Positions 26,861-36,047 of a stretch of 64,000 nucleotides of DNA are shown here, one piece after another. This stretch comes from Parasulfuritortus sp049322515 (lineage in GTDB: Bacteria; Pseudomonadota; Gammaproteobacteria; Burkholderiales; Thiobacillaceae). Position 1 is the first letter of the stretch. Every line of letters starts with the position of its first letter. The position numbers and the translations under genes are program-made. Where the stretch lies: NCBI GenBank assembly GCA_049322515.1, contig JBMOQW010000027.1, forward strand, positions 124,001 to 188,000. The letters run 5' to 3'. A model generated the notes under the pieces. The model worked only from the letters and a program-made list of their open reading frames with translations. It was not told the DNA's origin and ran no database searches.

Positions 26861-29218
26861 TCAGCCGCGCAAGCTCGCGGCAAAGCGTTGGGACAGGAGG
26901 TTCAGCACTTCGGCAACGGCGCCTTCGATGACCCCATCCGTAAGCGTCTTCTCAGTATCTTGTAATAACATTTTGAAAGCAAGGCTCTTTTTGCCTTCCG
27001 GGACACCCTTGCCCTGGTACACATCAAACAGTGCGAATTCGGTCACCAGAGCCGGCAGGCCGGCCCGGACAGCGGCCAGGATGTCGCCCACCGGCAGGCT
27101 GGCGTCGACCACCACGGCCAGGTCGCGCCGCACCGCCGGGAAGCGCGAGACGGTACGGTAGGCCGGCACCGGCACCTCGGCCAGCGCCGCCCAATCCAGC
27201 TCGAACAGCACCGGCGCCCGTGCCAGGCCCGCCTCCTGGGCCCACTTGGGGTGCAGGGCACCGAGCCAGCCGACGGCCTGACCGGCAAGGTGAATCCGGG
27301 CACATTGGCCGGGATGGAGGAACGGGTGCTCGGCCCGCTCGAAACTCGCCGCCACCGGTTGCAGCAAGGCTTCGAGGTCACCCTTGACGTCGAAATAATC
27401 GACCGGACGCGCAGCCTCGCCCCACTGCTCGGGGCGGACCTGGCCATGCACCAGGCCCCCCAGGCGGAGCGGCTGGTCGGTTTCGCCGGTACCAAGGAAG
27501 CAACGGCCGAGTTCGAACAGGCGGATACGCTCCTGGCCGTGGTTCAGGTTGTGGCGCAGGGTGGCCAACAAGCCGGGCATCAGGCTGCCGCGCATCACGC
27601 CCATCTGGCTGGCGATCGGGTTGACCAGCGCGATCTGCGGCTGCCCGGGCGCGACGCAAGCCTGCTGGCTGGCATCGATGAAGCTGTAGGTCACCACCTC
27701 CTGGTAGCCGAGGTCGATCAGCCGGGTCAGGGCCACGCTGCGGTCACGACGGCCCTCCGGACGTGCGGTCATCCCGGCCAATGTGTCGGGCAGCACGGCG
27801 GGCAGGCTGTCATAGCCCTTGACCCGGGCGATTTCTTCGATCAGGTCGACTTCGATGGCCAGGTCGAAACGATGGCTGGGGGGGACCACGGTCCACACGT
27901 GGCCATCGGCTTCCATGTCCAGGCCGAGGCGCACGAAGATGGCACACATCTCGGCCTCGGTCACGTCCATGCCGAGCAGGCGGCGGGCCCGCTCCGGACG
28001 GAAGCGGATCTCGCCTTGCCGGGCCGGCGCACTGCCCACGGCGGTCACCGGGCCGGCCTGGCCGCCGCAGATCTCGAGGATCAGCCGGGTCGCCCGCTCG
28101 ATGGCGCGTGCCGGCAGGGTCGGGTCGACACCGCGCTCGAAGCGATGCGAGGAATCGGTCGCCAGGCCATAGGCCCGGGCCCGGCCTGCCAGCGCCGCCG
28201 GGGTGAAGTGCGCGGCTTCCAGGAACACGTCGGTGGCGGTCTCGGACACCGCGCTCGCGGCCCCACCCATGATGCCGGCCAGGGCCACGGGGCCGGCCGC
28301 GTCGGCGATCACCAGACTGTCCTCGGTCAGTTCGACAGTCTGGTCGTTGAGCAGGGCCAGCGTTTCGCCGGGGCGGGCACGGCGCACCTGAAGGCCGCCG
28401 GACAGCTTGCCGAGATCGAAGGCGTGCATCGGCTCACCGAGTTCGAGCAACAGGTAGTTGGTCACGTCGACCACCGCGCTGATCGAGCGCAGGCCACAGC
28501 GCTGAAGGCGCCGGACCATCCACTCGGGGGTCGGTGCGCCGGCGTCGATGCCCCGGATGACGCGGCCGAAGTAGACCGGGCAGGCCTCCGGCGCTTCCAG
28601 GGTGACCGGCAGTTCCGCTTCGATCGCCGCCGCCACCGGCGCGCAATCGACGGCATGGGCCACCGAACCGGAAATCGCCGCCACTTCGCGGGCGATGCCC
28701 TGGAGCGACAGGCAGTCGCCCCGGTTGGGGGTCATCTTCAAGGTGATGAGCGCGTCGTCGAGATCGAGATAGGCACGGATCGAGGTGCCGATCGGTGCAT
28801 CGGCAGGCAATTCCAGGATGCCCTCGGCCGCCTCGCTGAGGCCCAACTCCTTGGCCGAGCAGAGCATGCCGGACGACGCGACGTCCCGCACCTTGGCCTG
28901 CTTGATCTTGAAATGGCCGGGCAGCTCGGCGCCGACCAAGGCGCAGGCGGTGCGCAGCCCGGCCCGGGCGTTGGCTGCGCCACAGACGATCTGGAGTGGC
29001 TCGGCCGCGCCGACATGGACGGTGCAGACCTGCAGGCGGTCGGCGTTCGGATGGCGTTCGGCGCTCAGGATCTCGGCCACCACGACCTGATCGAACGGCG
29101 GCGCGACCGGCACGGCCGCCTCGACTTCGAGGCCGGCCATGGTCATCAGATGGCAGAGCTGGTCGGTGTCGAGCTTGGGATTGACGAGGCTGCGCAGCCA
29201 GGCTTCGGAAAATTGCAT
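26861..29218 (-). CDS. pheT: Phenylalanyl-tRNA synthetase beta subunit
   Basis: A 785-residue subunit of the alpha2-beta2 synthetase. It has the N-terminal tRNA-binding (EMAP-like) domain (ADRLQVCTVHVGAAEPLQIV), the B3/B4 editing region, the B5 and catalytic-like core, and the C-terminal FDX-ACB anticodon-binding domain (VSRFPAVRRDLAVVVD). Length agrees with bacterial PheT. It starts 10 bp after pheS. A few synonymous-looking AT-rich codons at the extreme 3' end (around 26940-27000) stand out but the frame is intact. Confidence 0.98.
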   Translation of the reverse strand: MQFSEAWLRSLVNPKLDTDQLCHLMTMAGLEVEAAVPVAPPFDQVVVAEILSAERHPNADRLQVCTVHVGAAEPLQIVCGAANARAGLRTACALVGAELPGHFKIKQAKVRDVASSGMLCSAKELGLSEAAEGILELPADAPIGTSIRAYLDLDDALITLKMTPNRGDCLSLQGIAREVAAISGSVAHAVDCAPVAAAIEAELPVTLEAPEACPVYFGRVIRGIDAGAPTPEWMVRRLQRCGLRSISAVVDVTNYLLLELGEPMHAFDLGKLSGGLQVRRARPGETLALLNDQTVELTEDSLVIADAAGPVALAGIMGGAASAVSETATDVFLEAAHFTPAALAGRARAYGLATDSSHRFERGVDPTLPARAIERATRLILEICGGQAGPVTAVGSAPARQGEIRFRPERARRLLGMDVTEAEMCAIFVRLGLDMEADGHVWTVVPPSHRFDLAIEVDLIEEIARVKGYDSLPAVLPDTLAGMTARPEGRRDRSVALTRLIDLGYQEVVTYSFIDASQQACVAPGQPQIALVNPIASQMGVMRGSLMPGLLATLRHNLNHGQERIRLFELGRCFLGTGETDQPLRLGGLVHGQVRPEQWGEAARPVDYFDVKGDLEALLQPVAASFERAEHPFLHPGQCARIHLAGQAVGWLGALHPKWAQEAGLARAPVLFELDWAALAEVPVPAYRTVSRFPAVRRDLAVVVDASLPVGDILAAVRAGLPALVTEFALFDVYQGKGVPEGKKSLAFKMLLQDTEKTLTDGVIEGAVAEVLNLLSQRFAASLRG

Positions 29219-29228
29219 GGTCGTGACC

Positions 29229-30209
29229 TCAGGCGAATTGCTTCAGGAAGCGCATGTCGTTTTCAAAGAAGAGGCGCAAGTCATTGACCCCGTAGCGCAG
29301 CATGGCCAGGCGCTCCACGCCAAGGCCAAAGGCAAAGCCCTGCCACTGTTCGGCGTCGATGCCGACATGGCCGAGCACGTTGGGGTGGACCATGCCGCAC
29401 CCCCCGATCTCCAGCCAGCCACCGTTCCAGCTCATGTCCATCTCGGCCGAGGGTTCGGTGAACGGGAAGAAGGAGGGACGGAAGCGCACCGTCAGATCGT
29501 CGCGCTCAAAAAATCGTTGCAGGAAATCCTGCACCACGCCCTTCAGGTGGGCGAAGCTGATATGCCGATCGATCCAGAGGCCTTCGACCTGGTGGAACAT
29601 CGGCGAATGGGTGGCGTCGGAGTCGACCCGGTAGACGCGACCAGGCGCGATGATCTTGATCGGCGGCTCGCGCTGTTCCATGTAGCGGATCTGCACCGGC
29701 GAAGTGTGGGTGCGCAGCAGGCTGCCGTCGGCCAGGTAGAAGGTGTCGTGCATGGCCCGTGCCGGATGGTTGTCCGGGATATTGAGCGCGGTGAAATTGT
29801 AGAAGTCGGTTTCGATTTCGGGACCGTCGGCAACCGCGAAGCCGATCGAGGCGAACAGCGATTCGATGCGCTTCAGGGTCAGGCTGACCGGATGCGCGCC
29901 GCCGATGCCGGCGCCACGTCCAGGCAAGGTCACGTCGAGCGACTCGGCGGCCAGTTGCGCGTTGAGTGCCTCGGCCTGGATCGCGTCGCGACGTGCCTTC
30001 AACAGGGTCTCGACGCCATCCTTGACCTGGTTGATACGGGCGCCCGCGTCCTTGCGTTGTTCGGGGGCCAGCTGGCCCAAGCCTTTCATCTGCTCGGTGA
30101 TGGCCCCGCTCTTGCCCAGGAACCGAGCTTTCGCCTGTTCCAGGGCGGGCAGGTTGGCCGCGGCGGCAAACGCTTGCCGGGCCTCGTCGAGAATGTCTTC
30201 CAGGTTCAT
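29229..30209 (-). CDS. pheS: Phenylalanyl-tRNA synthetase alpha subunit
   Basis: A 326-residue class II synthetase catalytic subunit. Motif 2 is seen in VRFRPSFFPFTEPSAEMDM and motif 3 in GFAFGLGVERLAML, after an N-terminal coiled coil. I start at the ATG at 30209 (MNLEDILDEARQAF); a TTG two codons upstream is less likely. The 158-bp spacer to rplT contains a GC-rich hairpin and a dRS3-type palindrome, which may attenuate pheST expression. Confidence 0.97.
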   Translation of the reverse strand: MNLEDILDEARQAFAAAANLPALEQAKARFLGKSGAITEQMKGLGQLAPEQRKDAGARINQVKDGVETLLKARRDAIQAEALNAQLAAESLDVTLPGRGAGIGGAHPVSLTLKRIESLFASIGFAVADGPEIETDFYNFTALNIPDNHPARAMHDTFYLADGSLLRTHTSPVQIRYMEQREPPIKIIAPGRVYRVDSDATHSPMFHQVEGLWIDRHISFAHLKGVVQDFLQRFFERDDLTVRFRPSFFPFTEPSAEMDMSWNGGWLEIGGCGMVHPNVLGHVGIDAEQWQGFAFGLGVERLAMLRYGVNDLRLFFENDMRFLKQFA

Positions 30210-30275
30210 GGTCAACTCGAATCCGGTTTCATTTCAGTCGCGTCCGCGCAGGCGGGCGCCCAGCTGAACGTCTGG

Positions 30276-30295
30276 ATTCCCGCCTGTGCGGGAAT
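30276..30295. repeat. dRS3-format palindrome ATTCCC-N8-GGGAAT
   Basis: ATTCCCGCCTGTGCGGGAAT lies between rplT and pheS and extends as a flanked unit (TGTCATTCCCG...CGGGAATCCAG on the minus strand). The format ATTCCC-N8-GGGAAT is that of the neisserial dRS3 repeat, and similar palindromes are widespread in intergenic DNA of Proteobacteria. Only this one copy was noticed in the window. Confidence 0.6.
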
Positions 30296-30304
30296 GACAA
30301 CGCA

Positions 30305-30335
30305 AAGACAAAGGGAGGCTGTTCAGGCCTCCCTT
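30305..30335 (-). terminator. Hairpin terminator/attenuator between rplT and pheS
   Basis: A perfect 9-bp stem (AAGGGAGGC with GCCTCCCTT, 30311-30319 and 30327-30335) with a 7-nt loop is followed on the minus strand by TTTGTCTTTG. The U tract is interrupted, which suits partial read-through into pheST. In E. coli the same spacer holds the pheM attenuator. A short ORF begins at an ATG just before the stem, but I see no phenylalanine-rich leader peptide, so attenuation is unproved. Confidence 0.5.
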
Positions 30336-30367
30336 CCATGGCGATCAACGCCGGGGCTAGACGCCGC

Positions 30368-30727
30368 TCAGGCAGCCAGTTTGGCCTTGGCCTGCTCCGC
30401 CACCTTGGCGAAGGCAGCCATGTCGAACACGGCCATGTCGGCCAGCACCTTGCGGTCGATCATGATCTCGGCCTTCTTCAAGCCGTTCATGAACTGGCTG
30501 TAGGTCAGACCCAGGCCGCGCGCGGCGGCGTTGATCCGGGTGATCCACAGTTGCCGGAACTGGCGCTTCTTCTGGCGACGGTCACGGTAGGCATACTGGC
30601 CGGCCTTCATCACCGCTTCGTTGGCGACACGGAACACGTTGTTGCGGCGACCACGGAAACCCTTGGCGGCCTCAAGCACCTTCTTGTGGCTGGCGCGGGC
30701 GGTTACACCACGTTTGACTCGGGGCAT
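30368..30727 (-). CDS. rplT: 50S ribosomal protein L20
   Basis: A 119-residue, very basic protein with the unmistakable start PRVKRGVTARASHKKVLEAA and block FRQLWITRINAAARGLGLTY. It binds 23S rRNA early in assembly, and in E. coli it represses rpmI-rplT translation. The gene follows rpmI by 11 bp. A good ribosome binding site (GGAGATAG) precedes the ATG. Confidence 0.99.
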   Translation of the reverse strand: MPRVKRGVTARASHKKVLEAAKGFRGRRNNVFRVANEAVMKAGQYAYRDRRQKKRQFRQLWITRINAAARGLGLTYSQFMNGLKKAEIMIDRKVLADMAVFDMAAFAKVAEQAKAKLAA

Positions 30728-30738
30728 CTTCTATCTCC

Positions 30739-30936
30739 TTACGCGTAGGGCATCATGGCGCGAATATGACCCATATTCGACGCGTCGACGGTTTCCATGC
30801 CGCGCAGGTTGCGCTTCCGCTTGGTGGTCTTCTTGGTCAGGATGTGGCGCAGGTAGGCGTGCGAACGCTTGACGCTGCCGCTGCCACGCACGCGGAAGCG
30901 CTTGGCGGCCCCGCTCTTGGTCTTCATCTTGGGCAT
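30739..30936 (-). CDS. rpmI: 50S ribosomal protein L35
   Basis: A 65-residue basic protein starting MPKMKTKSGAAKRFRV and containing RHILTKKTTKRKRNLRG, matching L35 in full. The start at 30936 is preceded by GGAGC. It lies between infC and rplT, the usual order. An upstream extension of the frame to 31047 is not part of the protein. Confidence 0.98.
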   Translation of the reverse strand: MPKMKTKSGAAKRFRVRGSGSVKRSHAYLRHILTKKTTKRKRNLRGMETVDASNMGHIRAMMPYA

Positions 30937-31057
30937 GTGTAGCTCCATTTTTCGATGCCTTGAGGTGACCCCCGACGGGGATGCTTGTTGACCTTTCGGG
31001 CACGTATGTGGCGCCGATTCAAAGAGGCGGCGCCAGCCGCTTGACAACGAAACTGCC

Positions 31058-31579
<522 letters not shown>

Positions 31580-31594
31580 GCTCAAACCCCTTTT

Positions 31595-31624
31595 AAAAAC
31601 ATGAGGGAGCGGATGTCCGCTCCC
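31595..31624 (-). terminator. Hairpin with U tract between thrS and infC
   Basis: A perfect 9-bp stem (GGGAGCGGA with TCCGCTCCC, 31605-31613 and 31616-31624) is followed on the minus strand by TCATGTTTTT. It ends 10 bp before the infC ribosome binding site. It could terminate part of the thrS transcripts, or the RNA could occlude or expose the infC start region. Confidence 0.5.
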
Positions 31625-31645
31625 CGTTCAGCCGCTGCCGCCCGG

Positions 31646-33547
31646 TCAGCCGCGCATTTCCCCTTGCATGCGGCTCACGAATGCTTCCAGGCTCATCGGT
31701 CCGAGGTCTTCACCGCCCCGAACCCTCACGGCCACCTTTCCTTCCGCGCGTTCCTTGTCGCCGACGATCAGCAGATAAGGCACCCGCTTCATGGAGTGGT
31801 CGCGGATTTTATAGGTAATCTTTTCGCTTCTCAAGTCGGATTGCACCCTGAAGCCTTGTTTTTTAAGGGCTTCCGTCACTTCCGCCACATACGCCGCCTG
31901 GGCATCGGTGATGCTCATCACGACCGCCTGCACCGGTGCGAGCCAGAGCGGGAAATTGCCGGCATGGTGCTCGATCAGGATGCCGATGAAGCGCTCCAGG
32001 GAACCCAGGATGGCCCGGTGCAACATGACCGGCGGCTTGCGGGTGTTGTCCTCGGCGACATACTCGGCACCCAGTCGCACCGGCAGGTTGAAATCGAGCT
32101 GGATGGTGCCGACCTGCCACAGGCGACCGAGCGAGTCCTTCAGCGTGAATTCCACCTTGGGGCCATAAAAGGCGCCCTCGCCCGGCTGGTAGTCGAAAGC
32201 CAGGCCGTTCTGTTGCAGCGCGGCGGCCAGGTCGGCCTCGGCGCGGTCCCAGGTCGCATCGGAGCCGACCCGCTTTTCCGGCCGGGTCGACAGCTTGACC
32301 AGCACGTCGGTAAAGCCGAAGTCGGTGTAGACGCCTTGCAGCATCTTGATGAAGTCGGACACCTCGGGCTGGATCTGGTCCTCGGTACAGAAGATGTGGG
32401 CGTCATCCTGGACGAAGGCACGCACCCGCATCAGGCCATGCAGGGAACCGGACGGCTCGTTGCGGTGGCAGGAACCGAATTCGGCCAGGCGCAGCGGCAG
32501 GTCGCGATAGGAATGCAAGCCGTGGTTGAAGATCTGGACGTGACCGGGGCAGTTCATCGGCTTCACCGCATAGTCACGGTTCTCCGACGCGGTGGTGAAC
32601 ATGTTGTCGCGGTAGTTGTCCCAGTGGCCGGATTTTTCCCAGAGCGACTTGTCCATCACCGTGGGCGTCTTGACCTCGTCGTAACCGTACTCGCGGAATT
32701 TCCGGCGCATGTACTGTTCGACTTCCTGCCAGAGGATCCAGCCATGCGGGTGCCAGAACACCATGCCCGGCGACTCTTCCTGCAGGTGGAACAGGTCGAG
32801 CTGCTTGCCCAGGCGCCGGTGGTCGCGCTTTTCGGCTTCTTCCAGGCGATGCAGGTAGGCGGCGAGATCGTCCTTGTGGGCCCAGGCGGTGCCATACACG
32901 CGCTGGAGCATCTCGTTCTTCGAATCGCCACGCCAGTAGGCGCCGGCCACCTTCATCAGCTTGAACACCTTGAGTTTGCCGGTGGACGGCACGTGCGGGC
33001 CACGGCACAGGTCGATGAAGTCACCTTCGCGGTACAGCGAGATGGTCTGGCCGGCGGGGATCGAACCGATGATCTCGGCCTTGTAGTGTTCGCCGATCGA
33101 TTCGAAGAATTTCACGGCCTCGTCGCGATCCCATTCCTCACGGGTGACCGGAATGTCCCGCTTGGCCAGCTCGGCCATGCGCTTCTCGATGGCGGCCAGG
33201 TCCTCCGGGGTGAAGGGACGCTTGAAGGAGAAATCGTAATAGAAACCGTCCTCGATGACCGGGCCGATGGTCACCTGGGCTTCCGGGAACAGTTCCTTCA
33301 CCGCGTAGGCCAGCAGGTGCGCGGTGGAATGGCGGATCAGGTCGAGCCCTTCGGGATTCTTGTCGGTGACGATGGCCAGCTCGCTGTCGGTCTCGATCAA
33401 ATGGGAAGTGTCGACCAGCTGACCGTTGACCTTGCCGGCCAGCGCGGCCTTGGCCAGACCAGCGCCGATGTCGGCGGCCACCTGATGCACGGTCACCGGC
33501 GCATCGAACCGACGCTCGGAACCATCGGGAAGACGAATCACAGGCAT
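31646..33547 (-). CDS. thrS: Threonyl-tRNA synthetase
   Basis: A 633-residue class II synthetase. The N-terminal TGS domain (MPVIRLPDGSERRFDAPVTV), the editing domain with HSTAHLLAYAVKELFP, the catalytic core with MNCPGHVQIFNHGLHSYRDL, and the C-terminal anticodon-binding domain are all present. The zinc ligands of the family fall in these blocks (MNCPGH, HSYRDLP and a late HRAILGSLERF). I start at the ATG at 33547; a GTG two codons earlier is less likely. It lies 61 bp downstream of tRNA-Val, with a strong terminator hairpin in between. Confidence 0.98.
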   Translation of the reverse strand: MPVIRLPDGSERRFDAPVTVHQVAADIGAGLAKAALAGKVNGQLVDTSHLIETDSELAIVTDKNPEGLDLIRHSTAHLLAYAVKELFPEAQVTIGPVIEDGFYYDFSFKRPFTPEDLAAIEKRMAELAKRDIPVTREEWDRDEAVKFFESIGEHYKAEIIGSIPAGQTISLYREGDFIDLCRGPHVPSTGKLKVFKLMKVAGAYWRGDSKNEMLQRVYGTAWAHKDDLAAYLHRLEEAEKRDHRRLGKQLDLFHLQEESPGMVFWHPHGWILWQEVEQYMRRKFREYGYDEVKTPTVMDKSLWEKSGHWDNYRDNMFTTASENRDYAVKPMNCPGHVQIFNHGLHSYRDLPLRLAEFGSCHRNEPSGSLHGLMRVRAFVQDDAHIFCTEDQIQPEVSDFIKMLQGVYTDFGFTDVLVKLSTRPEKRVGSDATWDRAEADLAAALQQNGLAFDYQPGEGAFYGPKVEFTLKDSLGRLWQVGTIQLDFNLPVRLGAEYVAEDNTRKPPVMLHRAILGSLERFIGILIEHHAGNFPLWLAPVQAVVMSITDAQAAYVAEVTEALKKQGFRVQSDLRSEKITYKIRDHSMKRVPYLLIVGDKERAEGKVAVRVRGGEDLGPMSLEAFVSRMQGEMRG

Positions 33548-33565
33548 ATCCACGAACCCCGCAAA

Positions 33566-33605
33566 TGAAAAAAGCCAGGCGGGAGCCTGGCTTTCTCGTT
33601 TTTTT
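33566..33605 (-). terminator. Rho-independent terminator after tRNA-Val (bidirectional)
   Basis: A perfect 10-bp stem AAAGCCAGGC / GCCTGGCTTT (33571-33580 and 33585-33594) with a GGGA loop has a T run on each side: TTTTTT on the minus strand after the stem and TTTTTTT on the plus strand from 33599. It should end the tRNA-Val transcript, yet the thrS ATG is only 24 bp further on. Confidence 0.8.
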
Positions 33606-33608
33606 AGC

Positions 33609-33685
33609 TGGTAGGCGCGATTGGACTCGAACCAACGACCCCCACCATGTCAAGGTGATGCTCTAACCAGCTGAGCTACGCGCCT
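33609..33685 (-). tRNA. tRNA-Val (anticodon GAC)
   Basis: The minus strand reads as a complete 77-nt cloverleaf: acceptor stem AGGCGCG pairing with CGCGCCT, D-arm AGCTCAGCTGGTTAGAGC, anticodon arm CACCTTGACATGGTG with anticodon GAC, T-arm GGTTCGAGTCC, discriminator A and an encoded CCA end. A near-consensus promoter sits immediately upstream. Confidence 0.97.
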
Positions 33686-33697
33686 AAAGAGATGCGG

Positions 33698-33725
33698 ATT
33701 CTACAGGCGGCCACAATTCTGTCAA
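33698..33725 (-). promoter_or_regulatory. Sigma-70 promoter of tRNA-Val (and probably thrS)
   Basis: On the minus strand a perfect -35 box TTGACA (33720-33725) and a good -10 box TAGAAT (33698-33703) are separated by 16 bp, placing transcription start about 5 bp before the tRNA. No other promoter can fit between the tRNA terminator and thrS, so this promoter may serve thrS-infC-rpmI-rplT by read-through. Confidence 0.8.
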
Positions 33726-33733
33726 GCGGCCGA

Positions 33734-34216
33734 CTAGCGCTTTTTCGCCTGGATCTTCTTGTCGAAGACGCTTTCCACCAAGAGCTTCACGTCGGCCTGC
33801 TCACGATGGCACTGGGTGCAGTTCCAGCGGCCCATGTGCAGGTCCCCCTTCTTGGCATTCAGGTAGTGGCTGACCGGGGCCGGGACCGGCATGCCCGGCT
33901 CGATCTTCATGCCGATCAAGTCCGGCTGGGCGTGGCAATCCTTGCACAGGTTGAAGTCGCGGGTGATCGGCACCATGTCCTTGGTGGTGTGCGGGATCAT
34001 CGGCGGCGCCGTGTTGTAGGAACGCGCGGCGCGCTTGCCCACCGTGCCGGCGTCCTGGGTCGAGTATTCAAAGACCTCCGGCTCCGGGACGTCATAGACG
34101 CTGGTCTTGGACAAGCCCAGGTCCTCGTCCGGAATGATCTGATCCTGCACCGCTGACGCGGACAGGGTAATCGCCATGGCCGCCAGGACCGCGCCAAACA
34201 AAGTGCTCTTCCTCAT
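33734..34216 (-). CDS. napB: Diheme cytochrome c NapB
   Basis: A 160-residue periplasmic cytochrome with a signal peptide (MRKSTLFGAVLAAMAITLSASA) and two heme motifs, CKDCH (Cys91-His95) and CTQCH (Cys133-His137). The distal histidines fit MIPHTT (His76) and VSHYL (His117). NapB passes electrons to NapA. It is last in the napDAGHB operon, 25 bp after napH. Confidence 0.96.
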   Translation of the reverse strand: MRKSTLFGAVLAAMAITLSASAVQDQIIPDEDLGLSKTSVYDVPEPEVFEYSTQDAGTVGKRAARSYNTAPPMIPHTTKDMVPITRDFNLCKDCHAQPDLIGMKIEPGMPVPAPVSHYLNAKKGDLHMGRWNCTQCHREQADVKLLVESVFDKKIQAKKR

Positions 34217-34241
34217 TTCGTCCTCCTTTACCAGAACTCGA

Positions 34242-35132
34242 TCAGTCCGCGCGCCGGTTGTGCATGCGGATCAAGGGCCTCAAATCAAACGACAAACTGC
34301 CTTCCGGACAGAGCGCCGTGCAACGACCGCAGTTGCTGCACTCGCCTGAATTCACCACGCCGACCGCCTCCAGCCGCTTCAGGTTGAGCACCTGGGGCTC
34401 GGGACAGACCCGCGCGCATTCGCCACAGTGGGTGCAGGTGTCCTTGTCGAAGCGCACCCGCACTTGGGCGGTGCGTCCGACCAGGGACCAGAAGCCGCCC
34501 AATGGGCAGAGATGGCCGCACCAGCCGTTCTTCAGGATCAACAGGTCGAACAGGAAGATGGCGACCAGGGCCATCGCCCCCAGGCCGACGCCGAACACGA
34601 TCTCGCGGTGCATCATGCTGACCGGACTCACCCACTCGAACGCCGCCAGGCCGGTGATGGCGGACAGGACCAGGCTGGCGGCCAGCACGAAGTAGCGGGT
34701 GTTGCGGCTGAGATGGAACATCGCCGGGATCGGCAGGCGGGCACGCAGCCAGCCGGCCAGGTCGGTGATCGGGTTGACCGGGCAGACCCAGGCGCAGAAC
34801 ACCCGGCCGCCGACCAGCAAGTAGAAGCCGAGCATGATGGCGGCGCCGATCAGCACGGTTTCGTGCAGCACATGACCGGTCAGGAAAATCTGCAAGGCAG
34901 CGAACGGATCGGCCATGGGAATCAGGCCGATGAATTCGGAGCCGGACAGGTTGCCGGTCAGGAGCGGTGTCTTGGCCGGATATTCCCAGGCCCAATGGGC
35001 AGTGCCGAAAAACAGCAGCAAGATACCGAACTGAGTCAGACGGCGAAGGAGGATGTAGCGCCAGCCCCACAGGCGGGCACCCAGGCGCCGGTTCAGCAGC
35101 TTGGCGTGGGAGAGGTCGGCCGGCGTGTTCAT
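34242..35132 (-). CDS. napH: Quinol dehydrogenase membrane component NapH
   Basis: A 296-residue membrane ferredoxin-type protein with about four helices, two CXXXCP motifs (CAWVCP and CGHLCP) facing the cytoplasm, and two C-terminal [4Fe-4S] motifs (CTHCGECARVCP and CSNCGRCTALCP). With NapG it oxidises quinol and supplies NapB/NapA. No napC tetraheme gene is present here, so NapGH is probably the main quinol route. The start overlaps napG (ATGA). Confidence 0.95.
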   Translation of the reverse strand: MNTPADLSHAKLLNRRLGARLWGWRYILLRRLTQFGILLLFFGTAHWAWEYPAKTPLLTGNLSGSEFIGLIPMADPFAALQIFLTGHVLHETVLIGAAIMLGFYLLVGGRVFCAWVCPVNPITDLAGWLRARLPIPAMFHLSRNTRYFVLAASLVLSAITGLAAFEWVSPVSMMHREIVFGVGLGAMALVAIFLFDLLILKNGWCGHLCPLGGFWSLVGRTAQVRVRFDKDTCTHCGECARVCPEPQVLNLKRLEAVGVVNSGECSNCGRCTALCPEGSLSFDLRPLIRMHNRRAD

Positions 35133-35896
35133 AGCCCACCCTCATTGAGATAGTCCATGCCACCCGCCGGCTTGTCCGATTTCTGCTCGGGCGCCGCTTC
35201 GGACGGCTTGAAGTCCTCGGTGATCTGGGTGTCGAAGGTCCAGCCCAGGCGGTAATGCTCGCCGATCTTGCCTTGCACCAGCTTGTGCGGAAGGATGCGG
35301 ATCGCCGCCTCGGTGGTCGGGCAGGCCTTTTCGCAAATACCGCAGCCGGTGCAATGCTCGGAATTGACGATCGGGAAGAACATCGCATGCTTGGAGATGT
35401 CGCGCGGATGGGTCTCCAGGACGATGGCCTTGCCCTTGAGCGGACATTCGCGGTGACAGATCTCGCAGCGCAACCCCTTCCAGGACAGGCAGTTCTCCAG
35501 GTCGATCACCGCCAGGCCCATGCGTGAGTCGTTGATCTGCTTGAGGCCCGGTGACAGCGCACCGGTCGGGCAGGCTTTCATGCACGGGATGTCCGGGCAC
35601 AGGTAGCAGGGAATCTCACGCGGGATGAAGTACGGCGTGCCGATCGGCAGGTCGCCGCCCGAGGGCGCCAGCTTCAGGGTGTCGAACGGACAGGCGTTCA
35701 CGCATTGCCCGCACTTGATGCAGGCGGCGTTGAAATCGGCCTCGGCCAGTGCGCCGGGCGGCCGCAGGGCGTAGGGCTGGGCACGCGCCTCCTGACGGAG
35801 GATGTAGGCCCAGAGCAGGCCGGCCGTCACTGCCAGGGACGCACCCTGCGCGGTCTTGACCAGGAAGTCACGCCTTCCGGCGTCATGTTCTGCCAT
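35129..35896 (-). CDS. napG: Periplasmic ferredoxin-type protein NapG
   Basis: A 255-residue protein with a Tat signal (GRRDFLVK, Arg8-Arg9) and four [4Fe-4S] cysteine clusters: CIKCGQCVNACP, CYLCPDIPCMKACP, CEICHRECP and CTGCGICEKACP. It links NapH to the periplasmic nitrate reductase. The ATG at 35896 gives a normal Tat N-terminus; the frame extends six codons upstream to an unlikely start. napA ends 150 bp upstream. Confidence 0.95.
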   Translation of the reverse strand: MAEHDAGRRDFLVKTAQGASLAVTAGLLWAYILRQEARAQPYALRPPGALAEADFNAACIKCGQCVNACPFDTLKLAPSGGDLPIGTPYFIPREIPCYLCPDIPCMKACPTGALSPGLKQINDSRMGLAVIDLENCLSWKGLRCEICHRECPLKGKAIVLETHPRDISKHAMFFPIVNSEHCTGCGICEKACPTTEAAIRILPHKLVQGKIGEHYRLGWTFDTQITEDFKPSEAAPEQKSDKPAGGMDYLNEGGL

Positions 35897-36047
35897 GTAT
35901 CTCACCAAATGCACAGTTGATCGAACCTGGGCCTCGGCCCAAGGGCTGTGCGGGACGTTTATTCAGGGCAACCCTGGCACACCAGGGCTGCCCTGAATCC
36001 CCTCCCCGGGCCACCGCCGGCAACGGCGACTCGGGGAAGGGTAACCA

